Positions 9,657 to 21,524 of a stretch of 64,000 nucleotides of DNA are shown piece after piece; the first letter of the stretch is position 1, and every line of letters starts with the position of its first letter. The DNA lies in assembly GCA_021292165.1 (NCBI GenBank), contig CM037879.1:40888339-40952338 (forward strand), given 5' to 3'. The translations under genes were made by a program, and so were the position numbers. This DNA is from Shinisaurus crocodilurus (taxonomy: Eukaryota > Chordata > Lepidosauria > Squamata > Shinisauridae). The notes below the pieces were generated by a model that saw only the letters and a list, made by a program, of their open reading frames with translations, ran no database searches and was not told the origin of the DNA.

Positions 9657-12292
9657 CCCCTTCTTTCTACTTCGTGCATTCAATTAAGCATGTTATTTAC
9701 TTCAAAGCTCATGCCACAAGCAGTTTTCAGTCCATCCAAATGTTCAGAGAATACGGTCCTCTTCATTTCAGAATGTATTTAGGGGATCACATCTTTGAAG
9801 GTGCCCCACCTCAAAATGCCTCTCTCCATGTCAAAAACTTACATGAGAGGGAAAAGGACTCAAACTGGATTACTGCTTTAGATTTTCAATATTGTTATCT
9901 GCAGTGCACATTAGGATTCCCCAGTAATGCTATGAACCCAAAGTGTGAAAACTGTTATCTATAGTTTACAGATATGTGATGCCTTTGAAAGATACGTAAT
10001 GAAATATATAAATCACTCTTTATGGCCCACACCTTATAATTTAGAACACCGATGTTAAAATCATCACAAGCACTCCTGTACTTTCTGTCAGTGTGACCCT
10101 ATTTATTAGGACAAGAAATATTTTGAACTGCTCCTTAAATGCAGTTTTGTGTACTGTGTACTAATTCCACATCCAAAGGTTAATTAAACAGTTTAGTATT
10201 TACAAGGTAACTACTTAACAGTTACTGTATGTTTATCAATGGATCTGTCCTCGCTGGGAGTTAGATTCGGAAATTCTTAGGGATGCTTGCAGTCAGACAT
10301 ATAATTCTATAATTTTGAACATTCTATATTCTGTTTCTATATAAGGCTCCATTGATGGGAACTTTAGGAATATGAAAGATTTTTTTTAAAGAAAAGGAGA
10401 ATATAAATCCCTAGAGACAGCATTCTTACAAATCTTCTAATTATAAAACCAGACTTTTAAAGAGTTATCATGACCTACCTCTAGTGTTTTGTAAGTTCCT
10501 GAATGGAAATGCTGTTCATTAATCCTTGCAAATCCATTTCAGAGCATATCAGTCAGCTTTACTGTATTGGATTCTACCACGTTTCTGAAATGCTACTTAA
10601 ATGTGCAGATCTGACATTTACACAGACCATATTATTGGTCTGTGCCAGCAGAGATCAAGACATCATGTTTTTGCCAGAAAGGTGGAATCCTTCGGAGTGT
10701 GATATAGAAGGCAGAGGATTGGTGGAGGATGTGTCTCACATTGTCTGCTGACTGTCTTACATGCCAGCTGGGAAAAAGTCTCTGTTACTGAAGCCACCCA
10801 TTCCCCTGGTGGGTTCCCCCGCCCCTCCACTCACTTCAGAACCAACATACTCCAACACGTGGCCTTTTTGTGGTGTCAAATGGATGGAACAAGTTTGTCA
10901 TCACCCAGTATGAGGAGCGGCCATGAGCTGGGACATCTTCCACAATGATTACTGTTACTAATTCTGCTGTGAAATATGTGGAGCATCTGCATGGGGAATT
11001 CAATGAAGTGTGGCCAAAATAGAACTTGCTTTTATGCCCAAGCTCCTGGGTGTCCGGGTAAGACGCACAAGGCAGATCATATGACCTAAGCCAATGCAAG
11101 AGCTCATCACTTTTCATGGGAGAACAGCAAAGTGCTGATCCCAGAATATTTGTGCTGAGGGAACACAGATAAAAAATCTGCAGGTGTAAGTTTAAAAAGA
11201 GCATAATGTTAAATAGACAGACCTGATATTTTAACAGGCAAATGTTATTAAAAAAGCAAAAATCATGGAAACATGCATACAATTATCAAATGCATCAACA
11301 TGAATGACTGGATCTTGGTTACCTACATTCACATCATTATTAAAGGCTAGACTACTATTCACGTAAAAATGCAGATCCGTGAGAACTGCAGTAAACACTG
11401 GTGAAAAATAACAGACAGATGGAAAACACTATATTTTCCTTCTCATGAGAAAGAGGCAGCTTTGAGTTATATATCCAACCCTGCCTATCTCATCCTTTGA
11501 AAGATTTAACTATCCTTTCATGAAAATGGATTGGTAGCTCCAATCAATTTATGTGCATGTGATATAACTACAATCACTTTTATCTAAATGGCGTAGAGAA
11601 AATACAAAACAGCAGGATAATAAGAAGTTCAGATAAACATAATGATTATATTCAGATGAAGCTACTTTGGGAATGCTCAATAACTTCAGGTGATAGGCGT
11701 TTAAAATAATTGAAGCTTGAATAATAGGATTTCTCCTTTACATACACGCATACAGAACATGTGTACACTTCTGGGTAGAACTTCAACTAGTGTGAATCAC
11801 CATGGTTCCACTTAGGCTTAATTTACACACACATCTTCCCTACATAGAAATATGTGTGCTTTTAACAGCTAGAAAATACAATTCCATATGCAAAGTCCGC
11901 ATTGCTCATTAAATGCATATAAACTTTGCAACATATGAATGACATGTTCTCCATTGGCTCGTATGTTGCTCCTATCAATGTTCACAGGTTGTGCATATCT
12001 CAGCAAAACCTCAGGGAGGCGGTATAGTGGATGCAGAATTTCGCACAATAATGCAACCTAAACAGTGCAGTTTATTAATAATCCTTCAGATTCTAAGCAT
12101 TTCTTGGATGACCAGGGTTTTTTCAGCATGCTCGAAGTCAGTTCATGTAGACTTTTATGTGATGCCACTCTGTACACAACCATCTCTGTGGCTGGCCACA
12201 GCGCACAGAAGCCAAGCATCATCAGGGGCTACCATACCAGAGGCAGCCATGAGAATGAATCCTAAAATACCTTCCATTTTACCTAATGAATA
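9657..12292. other. unassigned, mostly AT-rich sequence
   Basis: A 2.6-kb stretch with no recognised repeat. The minus strand is open for 148 codons at 10836-11282, and the opposite strand has a frame at about 10815-11030 with only two stops; neither translation resembles a protein I know. I make no gene call. Confidence 0.4.
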
Positions 12293-12440
12293 TTTCTATT
12301 TATTTATTTTATTTTATTGATATCCCCCTTTCCACCAAAAATGGTGCTCAAGGTGACTAACAATAATAAAATACAGATTAAAAACAAAATCTTAATTTTA
12401 AAAAACTTAATTAAAAATGTCTACCTTCCCCTCCCCAAAT
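12293..12440 (-). mobile_element. LINE 3'-tail fragment, antisense
   Basis: A (TTTA)n-like start followed by 'tatccccctttccacc' and an A-rich 'ataaaatacagattaaaaac' stretch matches the antisense 3' ends of L2-like LINEs elsewhere in the window (30140, 34398, 52245). No coding part remains. Confidence 0.55.
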
Positions 12441-12478
12441 GAAGTTAGCCCAACAACATATATTACACTACCTATCTT

Positions 12479-13925
12479 GCCTCTCAGAGGCTTTTGATAC
12501 CATCAACCATGGTATCCTTCTGGATGGGCTACCTGGGTGGGCTGTTGCAGGTACAGTGTTGTGGTGGTTCTGCTCCTACTTGGATGCCTGATTCCAGAAG
12601 GTGGTGTTGGGAAATTATTGCTCTGTCCCTTGGCAGTTATACTATGGGGTTCCACAGGGCTCTGTTTTATACCCCATGCTATTTAACATCTACATGAAAC
12701 CTCTGGGGAAGATTATCCAGAGAAGTGGACTGAGGTGTCACCAATCTGCGGATGACACCCAGCTATATCTCCTTTTCATCAAATCCAGGTGAGGTAGTTG
12801 GTGTTCTGAATCAGTGATGGGCTGGATGAAGACTAATAACTGAAAAAGCTCTGCTCATCCAAGAAATGCTTAGTATCTCAGTATCTGTAGGATTATGAAT
12901 CCAGTCAAGTTGGAGGTACAGTTAGTGGGTGGTTTGTCTGCCTGGCTGAGTGGTGTTCATCCTATTCGGGGTGTGTGTGTGGCACTCCCCCTAAAGCAGG
13001 GGTGAGCAGAATGTAGATCTTCAACATCCAGCATTTCTATCATGCTGGCAGGAGCTTCTGGAGGTTGAAGTCCTAAACATCTGGAGATATCCCTTCTGCC
13101 CACCCCTTCCCCAAAGGATCAGGTTCATAATTTGGGGATGCTGTTGAATCCAGCATTGTCAGTGGAGACACAGGTGGCCTCAGTGGCCTGGCACACCTTT
13201 TATTATCTTAGGCTGATATACCAATTATGACCCTACCTGGGGAGAGATAGCCTAGCTACAGTTATGCATACTCTGGTAATCTCTCATTTGTATTTCTGAA
13301 ATACATTATATGTGGGGCTGCCTTTGAAAATGGTCTAGAAACTTCAGCTAGCTCAAAATAGGGAAGTGAGGTTGTTAATGGGGTCTGCCGTTTATGATCA
13401 TATTGCACGAGTGCTTTGTGATCTATCCTGGCTTGCAGTCCAATTCAAAATGCTGGTATTAACCTTCAAAGCCCTAAATGACTTGGGGCAAAACTACCTG
13501 AAGGATCATTTCCTCCCATATATACCCACCCAGACCCTGAGATCATCTTCAGAAGCCCTCCTCCAGGTACCCCTGAAAAATGAGATATCTACTGTAAGGA
13601 GGCCCTTTACATTGGTGGCACCCCGGTTGTGGAATGCCCTCCCCAGAGAGGCTTGCTTGGTGCCTACATTGTGGTCTTTTTGGCACCAGGTAAATACCTT
13701 TTTATTCTCCCAGGTTTTTTAGTGTTTCAGCCTCAAAAAAAATATGTTGTGTTTAGATCTTTACACTGCTGCTGGCTTTTACTCTGGATTTATCCTGTTT
13801 TAAACTCCTAAAGGGTTTTATATTATGTTTTATTATGTTATTGTATTTTATGTCCTGTTTTTTGAACTGCCAGAGAGTTTTGGCTATCATTTAGTATAGA
13901 AATGTAAGTAATAAATAAATGCATA
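12479..13925 (+). mobile_element. decayed L2-like LINE, ORF2 3' half
   Basis: Translations in several frames give pieces of a non-LTR reverse transcriptase in the right order: a 'SEAFDTINHGILLDG' motif-A region near 12485-12530, '[16 protein letters not shown]' near 12650-12695, an altered catalytic box '[10 protein letters not shown]' near 12745-12775, and the C-terminal 'LVLTFKALNDLG...LWNALPREA' region at 13450-13680. Frameshifts, gaps and stops separate them, so the copy is dead. It ends in an 'aataaataaatg' tail. A hAT MITE is inserted at 12997-13108. A closely similar copy lies at 29793-31233. Confidence 0.85.
12997..13108. mobile_element. short hAT MITE inserted in the LINE
   Basis: Begins CAGGGGTGAGCAGAATG and ends CTGCCCACCCCTT. 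Flanking 8-mers CCCTAAAG (12989-12996) and CCCCAAAG (13109-13116) match at 7 of 8 positions. It interrupts the L2-like LINE, so it is younger than that insertion. Confidence 0.75.
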
Positions 13926-14189
13926 AAGAAAATTTCTTTAAAACCAGACATGCAATATCCCAAGCTAAGAGGGGCGGGGGGGGAAGGTCCAGAATGTCTT
14001 TTAGCTACTGGTTTTGCTGTTGAAATCAACTTTATCTGGTCTAGGCATATTGCTGCTTCTTCCTTCATTCTGGCTCAGTCAGGGGTCTGTATGTGCTGTT
14101 GGCCTTCACATCACCACCGCTCATGTGGCTAGAAGTTAGCACAAGCAACAGCTGCCACACCAGAGGAAGTTGTGGGGATGAGTCCTTAT
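13926..14189. other. unassigned sequence
   Basis: Nothing recognised apart from a short G-run at about 13973-13983. Confidence 0.4.
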
Positions 14190-14427
14190 CAGGGCTGTCC
14201 CGAGACATTTTGGTGCCTGAGGCTGAACAGCAATTCAAGGTGCAGAGTACGCAAGACTGGCCAAATTATTTTGCCACCTGAAGCAAATCCTTCAAACACC
14301 TCTCCCTGGGGGTAAAAATACAATAAGAAATTAAATAAGTAACAATTGGCTGCCCTTTCATGATGCCCAAAATTAGCTGCCTGAGGCAGCTGCCTCGCTG
14401 CTGTGTCTAATGGTAGAGCCAGTTCTG
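14190..14427. mobile_element. hAT-type MITE
   Basis: Starts CAGGGCTGTCCCGAGACATT and ends TAGAGCCAGTTCTG. The flanks GTCCTTAT (14182-14189) and GTCCTTAG (14428-14435) match at 7 of 8. The interior 'gctgcctgaggcagctgcc' defines the same family as 55310-57432 and 59080-59363. 238 bp, non-coding. Confidence 0.82.
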
Positions 14428-14435
14428 GTCCTTAG

Positions 14436-15394
14436 TCTGATAAAAGTGGGACTGCAATGAAATGTTACAGTGTGGAATGCCCCTGTTCTCTGTTCCAGCC
14501 ACCCAGCCATGTCCTTTTTCAGGATACTCCATTTCATACTCCCCCTTCACTGATTTTTCATCCCATCCCCCCGCCCAGTGAGTGGGCTCAGTCCTCATTG
14601 GGCTGTTTTGGGGTTTGCATCTTGTTCAGAGCAAGTTGAAAAGTTCCCCTCAGGCCCTTTGTAGCTAAGTTTTAGAAAGCTAATTTCTTAAATGGCCACG
14701 TACTGAAAGGGGCTCACGTTAGTGGTCATTAATAACTAGAGTGGATTTTCATTTTATTGATCATCACTATAATGATAAAAAATTACTTTCTAAAACCAAT
14801 TATCCTTTTGTTTCAGAGGGTGTTTATTTTCATCCTGGTATAGAATTATTCCTTTGATGCTTTCATAGATATGAAAGATTTTCATACTATTTTAGTTGTG
14901 GATTGGTAGCTGGTAGCAACTCCTACATCTTAGAAGTCAGCCATGGCTCTGAAATGTTTGGCTTGAAGTCAGTCTGCCCTAGCAACATTTGTCTTCCTTA
15001 TATGTTTTAGATTTGAGAAGTGCATTTGCTGCAGGAGACTGTATATGATCTTTATTAAAAACTAATAAAATAACAGACAGGCACTGATTCTTGTACTATT
15101 CAATAGAATGGGTGGAGAAAATGCAAAATAGGAATTCTGTTTTAAGCCAAAAGCAAATTCATAAATGTTGAGTCATTCCTACATTTTACTCCTCTCAGAA
15201 GAAGAAAGCTTTCATTTCATGCCTAGCCCAGGTGTAAGTATAACTTATGCTCTGGCTAAAATGCAGGTTATATCAAACATGTAATTTTGGTTTTATGTTT
15301 TTTCATGCTGTATTTATGAACACTGTTCAATATCCATGGAAATGTTTTAAGATTCACATTGTCTGTGTTACATATCCTTCTCACATACCAGCAC

Positions 15395-15395
<1 letters not shown>
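14436..15395. other. unassigned sequence
   Basis: No gene or repeat family recognised. Confidence 0.4.

Positions 15396-15431
<36 letters not shown>
15396..15431 (+). repeat. (AC)n microsatellite
   Basis: About 17 uninterrupted AC dinucleotides. Confidence 0.95.
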
Positions 15432-15432
<1 letters not shown>

Positions 15433-15742
15433 CTAGCCTATTTGAAACCATCCCTAATCTGTAATGATCTGGTTGTTTGTTGATAACAGAGGAAGGTCTT
15501 CAGTAAATATTTCTGAAAGATACAGTTCTGCAACTTACATTAACGTTGTTATCTCTTACTCACATTTTGGTCAAAACACTTTATACAGCCTCTCTGATTT
15601 TCTGTGAAGCATCCTTGTACTTGAGTACATTATATATATTTTTTCAGTGTATCTCTTGCAGAATTTATGTCACAGAGACCATAGACCATGTTTCTGATAT
15701 TAGTCCTCTACAAATGTGATTTATATGAAGAAAATAGTTGGT

Positions 15743-15795
15743 TATTGCAATCCTATGCATGTGTACTTGGAAGTAAGTCCATCTGTATTCAATAA
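15743..15795 (+). mobile_element. half of a hairpin MITE ('tgcaatcctatgc' family)
   Basis: 'ttgcaatcctatgcatg' followed by 'ggaagtaagtcc' matches the left half of the family at 5319 and 37887. The right half is replaced by the CR1 fragment that begins at about 15797. Confidence 0.55.
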
Positions 15796-15796
15796 G

Positions 15797-16152
15797 AAGA
15801 ACATAAGAAGAGCCGTGCTGGATCAGACCAAAGGCCTCTCTAGTCCAGCACAATGGACTAAACCAGGGGAGGCTGGTGACTCCTATTTTGGTGGGGTTCC
15901 TTTTCCATTACAGTTTTTGCCGGTTTTATTTGGAGCCTCATAGGAGCTAACCATGGTGCTGAATTCCACCCCCAAAATAGGTTCACCACCATGGAGCACC
16001 ACCAAAATAGTCGTCACCAGCCTCCCCTGGACTAAACAAGTGCCCATAGGAAGTCCACAGCAGGACATGAGTGGAATAGCACCATCCCTCTCATCTTCTC
16101 CAGCAACTAGTATACAGAAGCATACTGCCTCTGATACTGGAGGTAGCATATA
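15797..16152 (-). mobile_element. CR1 LINE 3' end, antisense
   Basis: Read on the minus strand this is the terminal 3' region of a lizard CR1 element. On the plus strand the diagnostic text is 'agaacataagaagagccgtg', 'ctggatcagaccaaaggc', 'acatgagtggaatagc' and 'catactgcctctgatactgg'. No coding part remains. It is split by a hAT MITE at 15864-16029. Other copies: 20268, 53861, 60795 and 61628. Confidence 0.82.
15864..16029. mobile_element. hAT MITE inserted in CR1, perfect TSD
   Basis: A 166-bp near-palindrome starting CAGGGGAGGCTGGTGAC and ending GTCACCAGCCTCCCCTG. Its flanks are the identical 8-mer GACTAAAC (15856-15863 and 16030-16037). It cuts the CR1 fragment, so it is the younger insertion. 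A relative is nested at 31694-31904. Confidence 0.9.
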
Positions 16153-16588
16153 GCCATCATTATAGTCTATTAGCTATTGAGATTCAATGGTGCCTATTCC
16201 CTAGTACGTGTGTTTAGGATTGAAGTCTTAGTCAGAATTAGGCCTCATACCTCAGCAGTACATAGCAGGGGGTTGGTTCACACATGCATATTCATAACTT
16301 GATAATTGCAACATTCAGTGATAACTTGCATATGTGAATGGGTATATCACTATTTTTAAAGCCTTTGAAAAACTTGTTCACCTCTCTAGTTACAATTTGT
16401 TGCAAACAGAATCCCCATTTTGCATTTTCTTCACCCCTCACATTAAACAAGAATTATATCCATAACCTAGACTTCTTCCCTCGTTTCTCACAAGTTTGCT
16501 ACATTCTCTTTTCCCCTCACTTGATGAATGATCATGTTTGGTGAGTCAAAAGCCAGAACCTTGGTGGCCAAGGTTGTCCCTAAGCCAA
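16153..16588. other. unassigned sequence
   Basis: AT-rich; nothing recognised. Confidence 0.4.
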
Positions 16589-16830
16589 ATTATTTATTTT
16601 ATTTATTATATTTATACCCTGCCTTTTTTCCTGCAAGGAACTCAAGGCGGCTTACATAATCCTCCTCTTCCTCTCCACTTTATCCTCACAACAACCCTGT
16701 GAGGTAGGTTGCCCTGAGAGTCAGTGACTGGCCCAAAGTCACCCAGTGAGTTTCATCGCTGAGCGGGGACTAGAACCCGGATCTCCTGAGTCCCAGTCCA
16801 ACACTCTAATCACTACGCCACACTGGCTCC
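16589..16830 (-). mobile_element. CORE-SINE (MIR-like, tRNA-derived), antisense
   Basis: On the minus strand it reads: tRNA-like head ('gccagtgtggcgtagtg' with B-box-like 'gggttctagtcccc'), CORE region ('ctcactgggtgactttgggc' and 'cagggttgttgtgagga'), then a LINE-like tail ending in TTTA/TAAA repeats. This order is that of MIR/CORE-SINEs. Related copies: 18603, 30902, 41917, 48336, 50465, 59733 and 63331. Confidence 0.88.
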
Positions 16831-18602
16831 CAATTGTTGATTTGCCTTCTGACACATGAGAGCCTGTGTAAGTATAAGTGACTGCAAGCACAAAATCCAG
16901 TCAGAATTCTGAGGACAACCATATTCTAGTTAATAAGTCATTTGTACTTCCACTATGGACATTTTAACCAAATAGAAATTAAAAAATTACAGCTGCATTT
17001 GAACTGCATTCCCTTGTCTAAGTCGAACACAATCAATAGTATACATTGAGAATACAGCAAATTACACTTCATTATTTTTGTTCATTACATTACTTTTCAT
17101 GGAGATGATATTTAAAGAAAAAAAATACTGATGATCATTTAACACAGCCAGAATTCACTTAAATGAGCTGCCAGAAGAATAGAACTCTTAAAATAATTGA
17201 TTTCACCCCCTCCACATCATATGAAAAATGTATAATACTGTACAATGAAGTCCTTTTAAATAAAAGTCATTTTGTGTCCATTAAAGGAAACATAAAATAC
17301 ATTGTGGTGCTTAATTAACATACTCTCAAAAGAACTGGTTTCCAGTTCATAAATTTGCAAAATATTAAAAAAAATATATAGCAAAGGGGCCTTTCTATAA
17401 AACCTAACCTTTGTCCTGAACTTGTTACTCATTGGAACATCATGACAATCAAACTTGATAGCTGTGTCTTTTAACGATAAATTTGCCACACTTGCTCCTT
17501 CCATAGTTCTGCAGCCAGGCTGCTGCTGCATTAAATTTGCTGAATATATGGAGTGATTTGAAAATGACAACTATCTCATGACAGGCAATAGCAGACAGGC
17601 AGCCTTTGAAGAAGGAAAAAAAATCTATACTGACCTCACCTCCATCCAACTCCTATTGACAGTTGTCATTCAAACTGTGATATCACATAAACACTTTCCG
17701 ATCTGCAGCTTAAGTTTCATAGTAGGGCAAAATCCTGTTAACTTCTGACCCACCTTTCAGACACCCAGTCTGATGCATTTATGTTTGCAAACCATTGACA
17801 TATTTTCCAAGGAGAAATCTATGGCTCTTGATCTATCCTCGCTTCCTCAAATACTTCTAAATTCTAGACAATCATTTATTGGTTACTGTGAATAAAATTA
17901 AAATGAAGGACATTTCAATCTTTAAATCTTGACGTGGAGACTGCCTGAAACTTCATCACATTAGAAGTGAAGAAAAATCTTGCAAAAGTTGGCTTATTTT
18001 AGATTTTCCCACCTGATCCCAAGCACTCAAGCTGGATTACAGTGCATTCTTCTCATTTTATCCACAAAACTGTCTGTTGGATAAGATTGAGAGGAAGGAC
18101 AGAACTACATATTATAATAGACTCGTTGCTTCCAATAAAAACCTCAGCTCTATGCCAAATTCTTCCTTCCTACTCCATAATGTGTAGTAAAACTCACCTG
18201 TGTCCTGATGCCATCATGCTGTAGAGTCCTTGTTCTTCTACTTTCCTCCACTTTATTGGCTCCCACTGGCATGGCATCATGCAGTGGTGGAGTCAGCAGG
18301 ACTCAGGTAAGTTGTAACTACACATTATGGACAGGAAGAATTCAATATGGAGCTGCCATTTTCAGCAGCAGCCCTATGTTTATCGTAACATGTAGTTCCA
18401 CCCTATGTGCCTTGTTCAGTCCTTGTGGTCCTGTGATACATCACTTCCTTTCTAACGTCTACCTCCTTGGTCCCTAGTCCTGGAATGATTGAGGAGTCCT
18501 GAGCATGTTTTCTTTTATAGAAAGACCTGGGCCAATTTATATTATCATTTTATTTGTGATGGTCTCTTGAAATGGCTGTGTGTGTTGGCTCTATGCCTAT
18601 GG
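16831..18602. other. unassigned AT-rich sequence
   Basis: A 1.8-kb stretch with no repeat family that I recognise and no convincing exon. The minus strand is open for about 104 codons at 17256-17570, but the translation is featureless. Confidence 0.4.
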
Positions 18603-18623
18603 CCAGCTGCTAATTTATTTATC

Positions 18624-18645
18624 ACACACACACACACACACACAC
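18624..18645 (+). repeat. (CA)n microsatellite in SINE tail
   Basis: About 11 CA units replace part of the usual TTTA tail of the SINE. Confidence 0.9.
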
Positions 18646-18819
18646 TTCCACCTTCAAGGAGCTCAGCGTGGCATACATGCTCAGTTCTCCCTCTGAATTC
18701 TCATAACAATCCTGTAGGGTAGGGTAGGATGAGAAATGGACCAAGGGCACCCACTGAGCTTCATATCTAAGCAGGAATTAGAAGCTAGGACTCCATGGTT
18801 CAGGTCTTATACTCTAGCC

Positions 18820-18933
18820 TGAGCTTCCCCAACTGGGTGCCTTCCAGATGTTTTGGACTGCAACCCCCAGCATTCCTGATAATTGGCAATGCTGGCTGGG
18901 GCTGATGGGAGGGCACCAGGTTGGGGAAGGCTG
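18820..18933. mobile_element. short hAT MITE, perfect TSD
   Basis: Ends 'cttccccaactgggtgcc' and 'ggcaccaggttggggaag' form an inverted repeat around the 'ccagcattcctgataattgg' centre. It is flanked by identical 8-mers CTCTAGCC (18812-18819 and 18934-18941). Same family as 29654-29765 and 60332-60461. Confidence 0.88.
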
Positions 18934-19244
18934 CTCTAGCCACACTGCCTCTGCAGTAGGTTTCCAGTCAGCTTTACTCATCCAGTCAGTAAAACTATAT
19001 TGGCAGGTAATCAGTTTTGGTCGCTGAAAATTCAGCACACTTCACGGTTGGCTTGACAATGTTCTTTTGCTGTTGACCAACCTGCCAGATTCTGCCAGAG
19101 TTTGCTTATGACCTGCCAGATTCTTAATGTTTAATGTATTTTCATGATAATATCAAACAGGTTGTTTTAAGGGAAGTTGAATTAGTTGCCACCATATTGC
19201 TAGTCACACTATCTGTCCTCCAAACATTTTAATCCACCAATATA

Positions 19245-19490
19245 CAGTCATGCCTTGGATTGAGAGCATAATTTGTTCCGGAAACGTGCTTGTAATCCAA
19301 AACACCCTTATATCAAAACGAAATGCCCCCCAAAAAATGTGTACAGAGATTTTTAATTTAAGCCATACTACAGTACTTGTATTGCAAGATGTCGCTTGTA
19401 TATCAAGTAAAAAATAAATAAATATTTAAAAATTTGCTTGTCTTGCAAAACGCTCTCAAACCAAGTTACTTGCAATCCAAGGTATTACTG
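19245..19490. mobile_element. TA-flanked MITE (Tc1/mariner or Tigger-like)
   Basis: The left end CAGTCATGCCTTGGATTG and the inverted right end CAGTAATACCTTGGATTG match at 16 of 18 positions, and each end abuts a TA dinucleotide (19243-19244 and 19491-19492). A TA target duplication points to the Tc1/mariner/pogo superfamily. 246 bp, non-coding. Confidence 0.8.
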
Positions 19491-19492
19491 TA

Positions 19493-20267
19493 CATATTAT
19501 ATTCACCTATAACAGGGATGTGTGAAGACAATGATGTCATCATTTCTCATCCCCTTTCTTTGGGCTAGCACTATCTGTGCAAAGTGACAGCACTTATCTC
19601 ATTGCCACCCAATAATATAGATTGCCCAGTGTATAGTGCAAATGTCTTGTTTATTTGTCCTCTGCCCCCAAAATCTATCTCTATGGAAATAGTTCAATAA
19701 TATTTTATGGTTAGAGGCCAAAATACAGAATCCAAGGGAGGGAAAGTCTAATGTAACCCTGAGGACAACACATACATTAAAACATAGGCTTTAAATTAAG
19801 AAGGACAATTCTGGAAAGAGTGATTTGAGGATCACAACCATGGTTTCATAATTGAACTTTTGTTAGTTCTTCTAATTCATAGGAACTGAACAAATAAGGA
19901 CTGATCTCGTGGCTATGTGGCAAATACGGATGTAGAATGAAAGGCTGTCCTTTAAAATTAGAGATAGTTTGGAGATACGGATTTATTCTTAAGGATATTT
20001 TCCTTCCTGGATGTCAGGTGCCATTTGTCACACCCCAGGTTTTGCTGTCCATCAAGATGGGGGTAAAACAGGAGACAGGGGAGGGAGGGAGGGAGAGAGG
20101 GAGAGAGAGAGAGGAGGGCTTTATAATACAAGCAGTTTATTTGACACTCATTTTATGCAAAAGTGGGCACAGTCACCCTCCTTTCAATAAAAAAAGGAAG
20201 AAAGGATATTCACTGATGTGTGTATGCAGCATAAGGATTGAAACATGAAGGATTGATTTGCACATTT
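19493..20267. other. unassigned sequence with a GA-rich run
   Basis: The only recognisable feature is a G/A-rich simple repeat at about 20076-20115 ('gagggagggagggaga'). No gene seen. Confidence 0.4.
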
Positions 20268-20520
20268 GAATATATAAGAGCATAAGAAGAGCCCTGCTGG
20301 ATCAGACCAAGGGTCCATCTAGTCCAACATTCTGTTCACACAGTGGCCAACCAGCTGCACACGGCAAACCCACAAGCAGGACATGAGTGTAACAGCACCT
20401 TCCCGCCCATGTTCCCCAGCGACTGGAGTACATAGGCATACTGCCTCTGATACTGGAGGAAGCACTAGTAGCCACCACCATTGATAGCCTCCTCCTCCTC
20501 CATGAATTTGTCCAGTATAA
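20268..20520 (-). mobile_element. CR1 LINE 3' end, antisense
   Basis: 'agagcataagaagagccctg', 'ccagctgcacacggc', 'cccacaagcaggacatgag' and 'cctccatgaatttgtccag' match the CR1 3' terminal region also seen, with coding sequence attached, at 61628-62245. The fragment is 5'-truncated. Confidence 0.85.
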
Positions 20521-20607
20521 TGATAGGATTTGCTACTGGTTATGTCTGTGATCAGTCAGTTCATGCATTACATTTCTCCACACAACCATATAACCAAAGA
20601 AAGCCAG

Positions 20608-20610
<3 letters not shown>

Positions 20611-20667
<57 letters not shown>

Positions 20668-20677
20668 ACACACACAC
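20611..20677 (+). repeat. (TA)n followed by (CA)n microsatellite
   Basis: About 27 uninterrupted TA units run into a short CA tract, a typical compound dinucleotide repeat. Self-complementary and likely length-variable. Confidence 0.95.
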
Positions 20678-20689
20678 TTTTAAAAAATT

Positions 20690-21410
20690 AGTGAAAAGAA
20701 GCCGTGATCATATCAGGGCCATGGTGCTGAAGGAAAAGGCTTAACACTTCCCCCCTTCATTGTTTTCCTGAACTAAATGCCTCCCCAGTAGCAATTTCCC
20801 CATGGGGGAACACATACCAGTGTTATACAGATAGTATGTTTCCCCGAGGGCAAATAGTAGCTTGGGGTGGGGTTGGGGGGAGTGCAATTTAAATTGGGAA
20901 GGTGAAAGGGAAAGGGGTTAAGCCTCCTCCCCCTGTGCCATAACTTCAATCCAATTATCTTATTTTAACAGTGAAAACTCCAATCACAGATCTCCCAGTC
21001 TTATGTCTAGCTTGGCCCTTAGTCTTGGTAGATCAAAGCTAGGGTGGCATTATGTCCAGAAAAAGATGTGAAGTGGAATCAGGTCTATGTCAGGGGGGTA
21101 TTAGGGTCTAGAACACATAGCACAGAATTCATGGTAAAGCTCACATAGGCAGTAGAGCAAAGAGAGATCAAGGCTCAAAACCAGGCATAAAATCCCATTA
21201 GAGAATCCATGCTGCCCCTACCTTTTCACCACAGCAAAGAAAGCAGCAGCTGAGGGGGCAGAAAGGCCCTCATCAGGGTCACAGTGGGCATACCTGAATC
21301 CAAGACTGCCAGGAACCGTGATGTCAGAAGTACAGGCTACAGCAGGCAGAAGGTTAACCAGGTAAAGGCAGAAGGCCAGGCATGTGATCAGTTGCTTACA
21401 CTACACAGAG
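20690..21410. other. unassigned sequence
   Basis: No gene or repeat family recognised. It is somewhat richer in G+C than its surroundings. Confidence 0.4.
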
Positions 21411-21524
21411 CAGGGGTCACCAACCTTTTTGGGCTAGGCATTTGGAATTTTAAAAAAGTATACTGAGTGTGACCATAAAATGGCTAGTATGGGGCAGGCT
21501 AGTCACAGAATGTTGGTAGTTTTC
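21411..21524. mobile_element. left part of a hAT-type element
   Basis: Begins CAGGGGTCACCAACCTTTTT, the terminal sequence also found (inverted) at the right ends of the L1-carrying elements 28787-29552 and 32961-33731. It continues 'catttggaattttaaaaa' and is cut by the hAT insertion at 21525. Its right end is not found. Confidence 0.6.

Larger units (their letters stand above)
18603..18950 (-). mobile_element. CORE-SINE, antisense, split by a MITE
   Basis: A diverged MIR-like SINE: tail with a CA run, 'ggagctcagcgtggcatac', 'cataacaatcctgtagggt', 'cacccactgagcttcat', then the tRNA-like head end 'ctctagcc...acactgcctc'. The head is interrupted at 18820-18933 by a hAT MITE, which duplicated CTCTAGCC from the SINE. 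Confidence 0.75.

Noticed and set aside
20611..20677. TATA-rich stretch as promoter
   Set aside because: It is a (TA)n microsatellite with no gene downstream.
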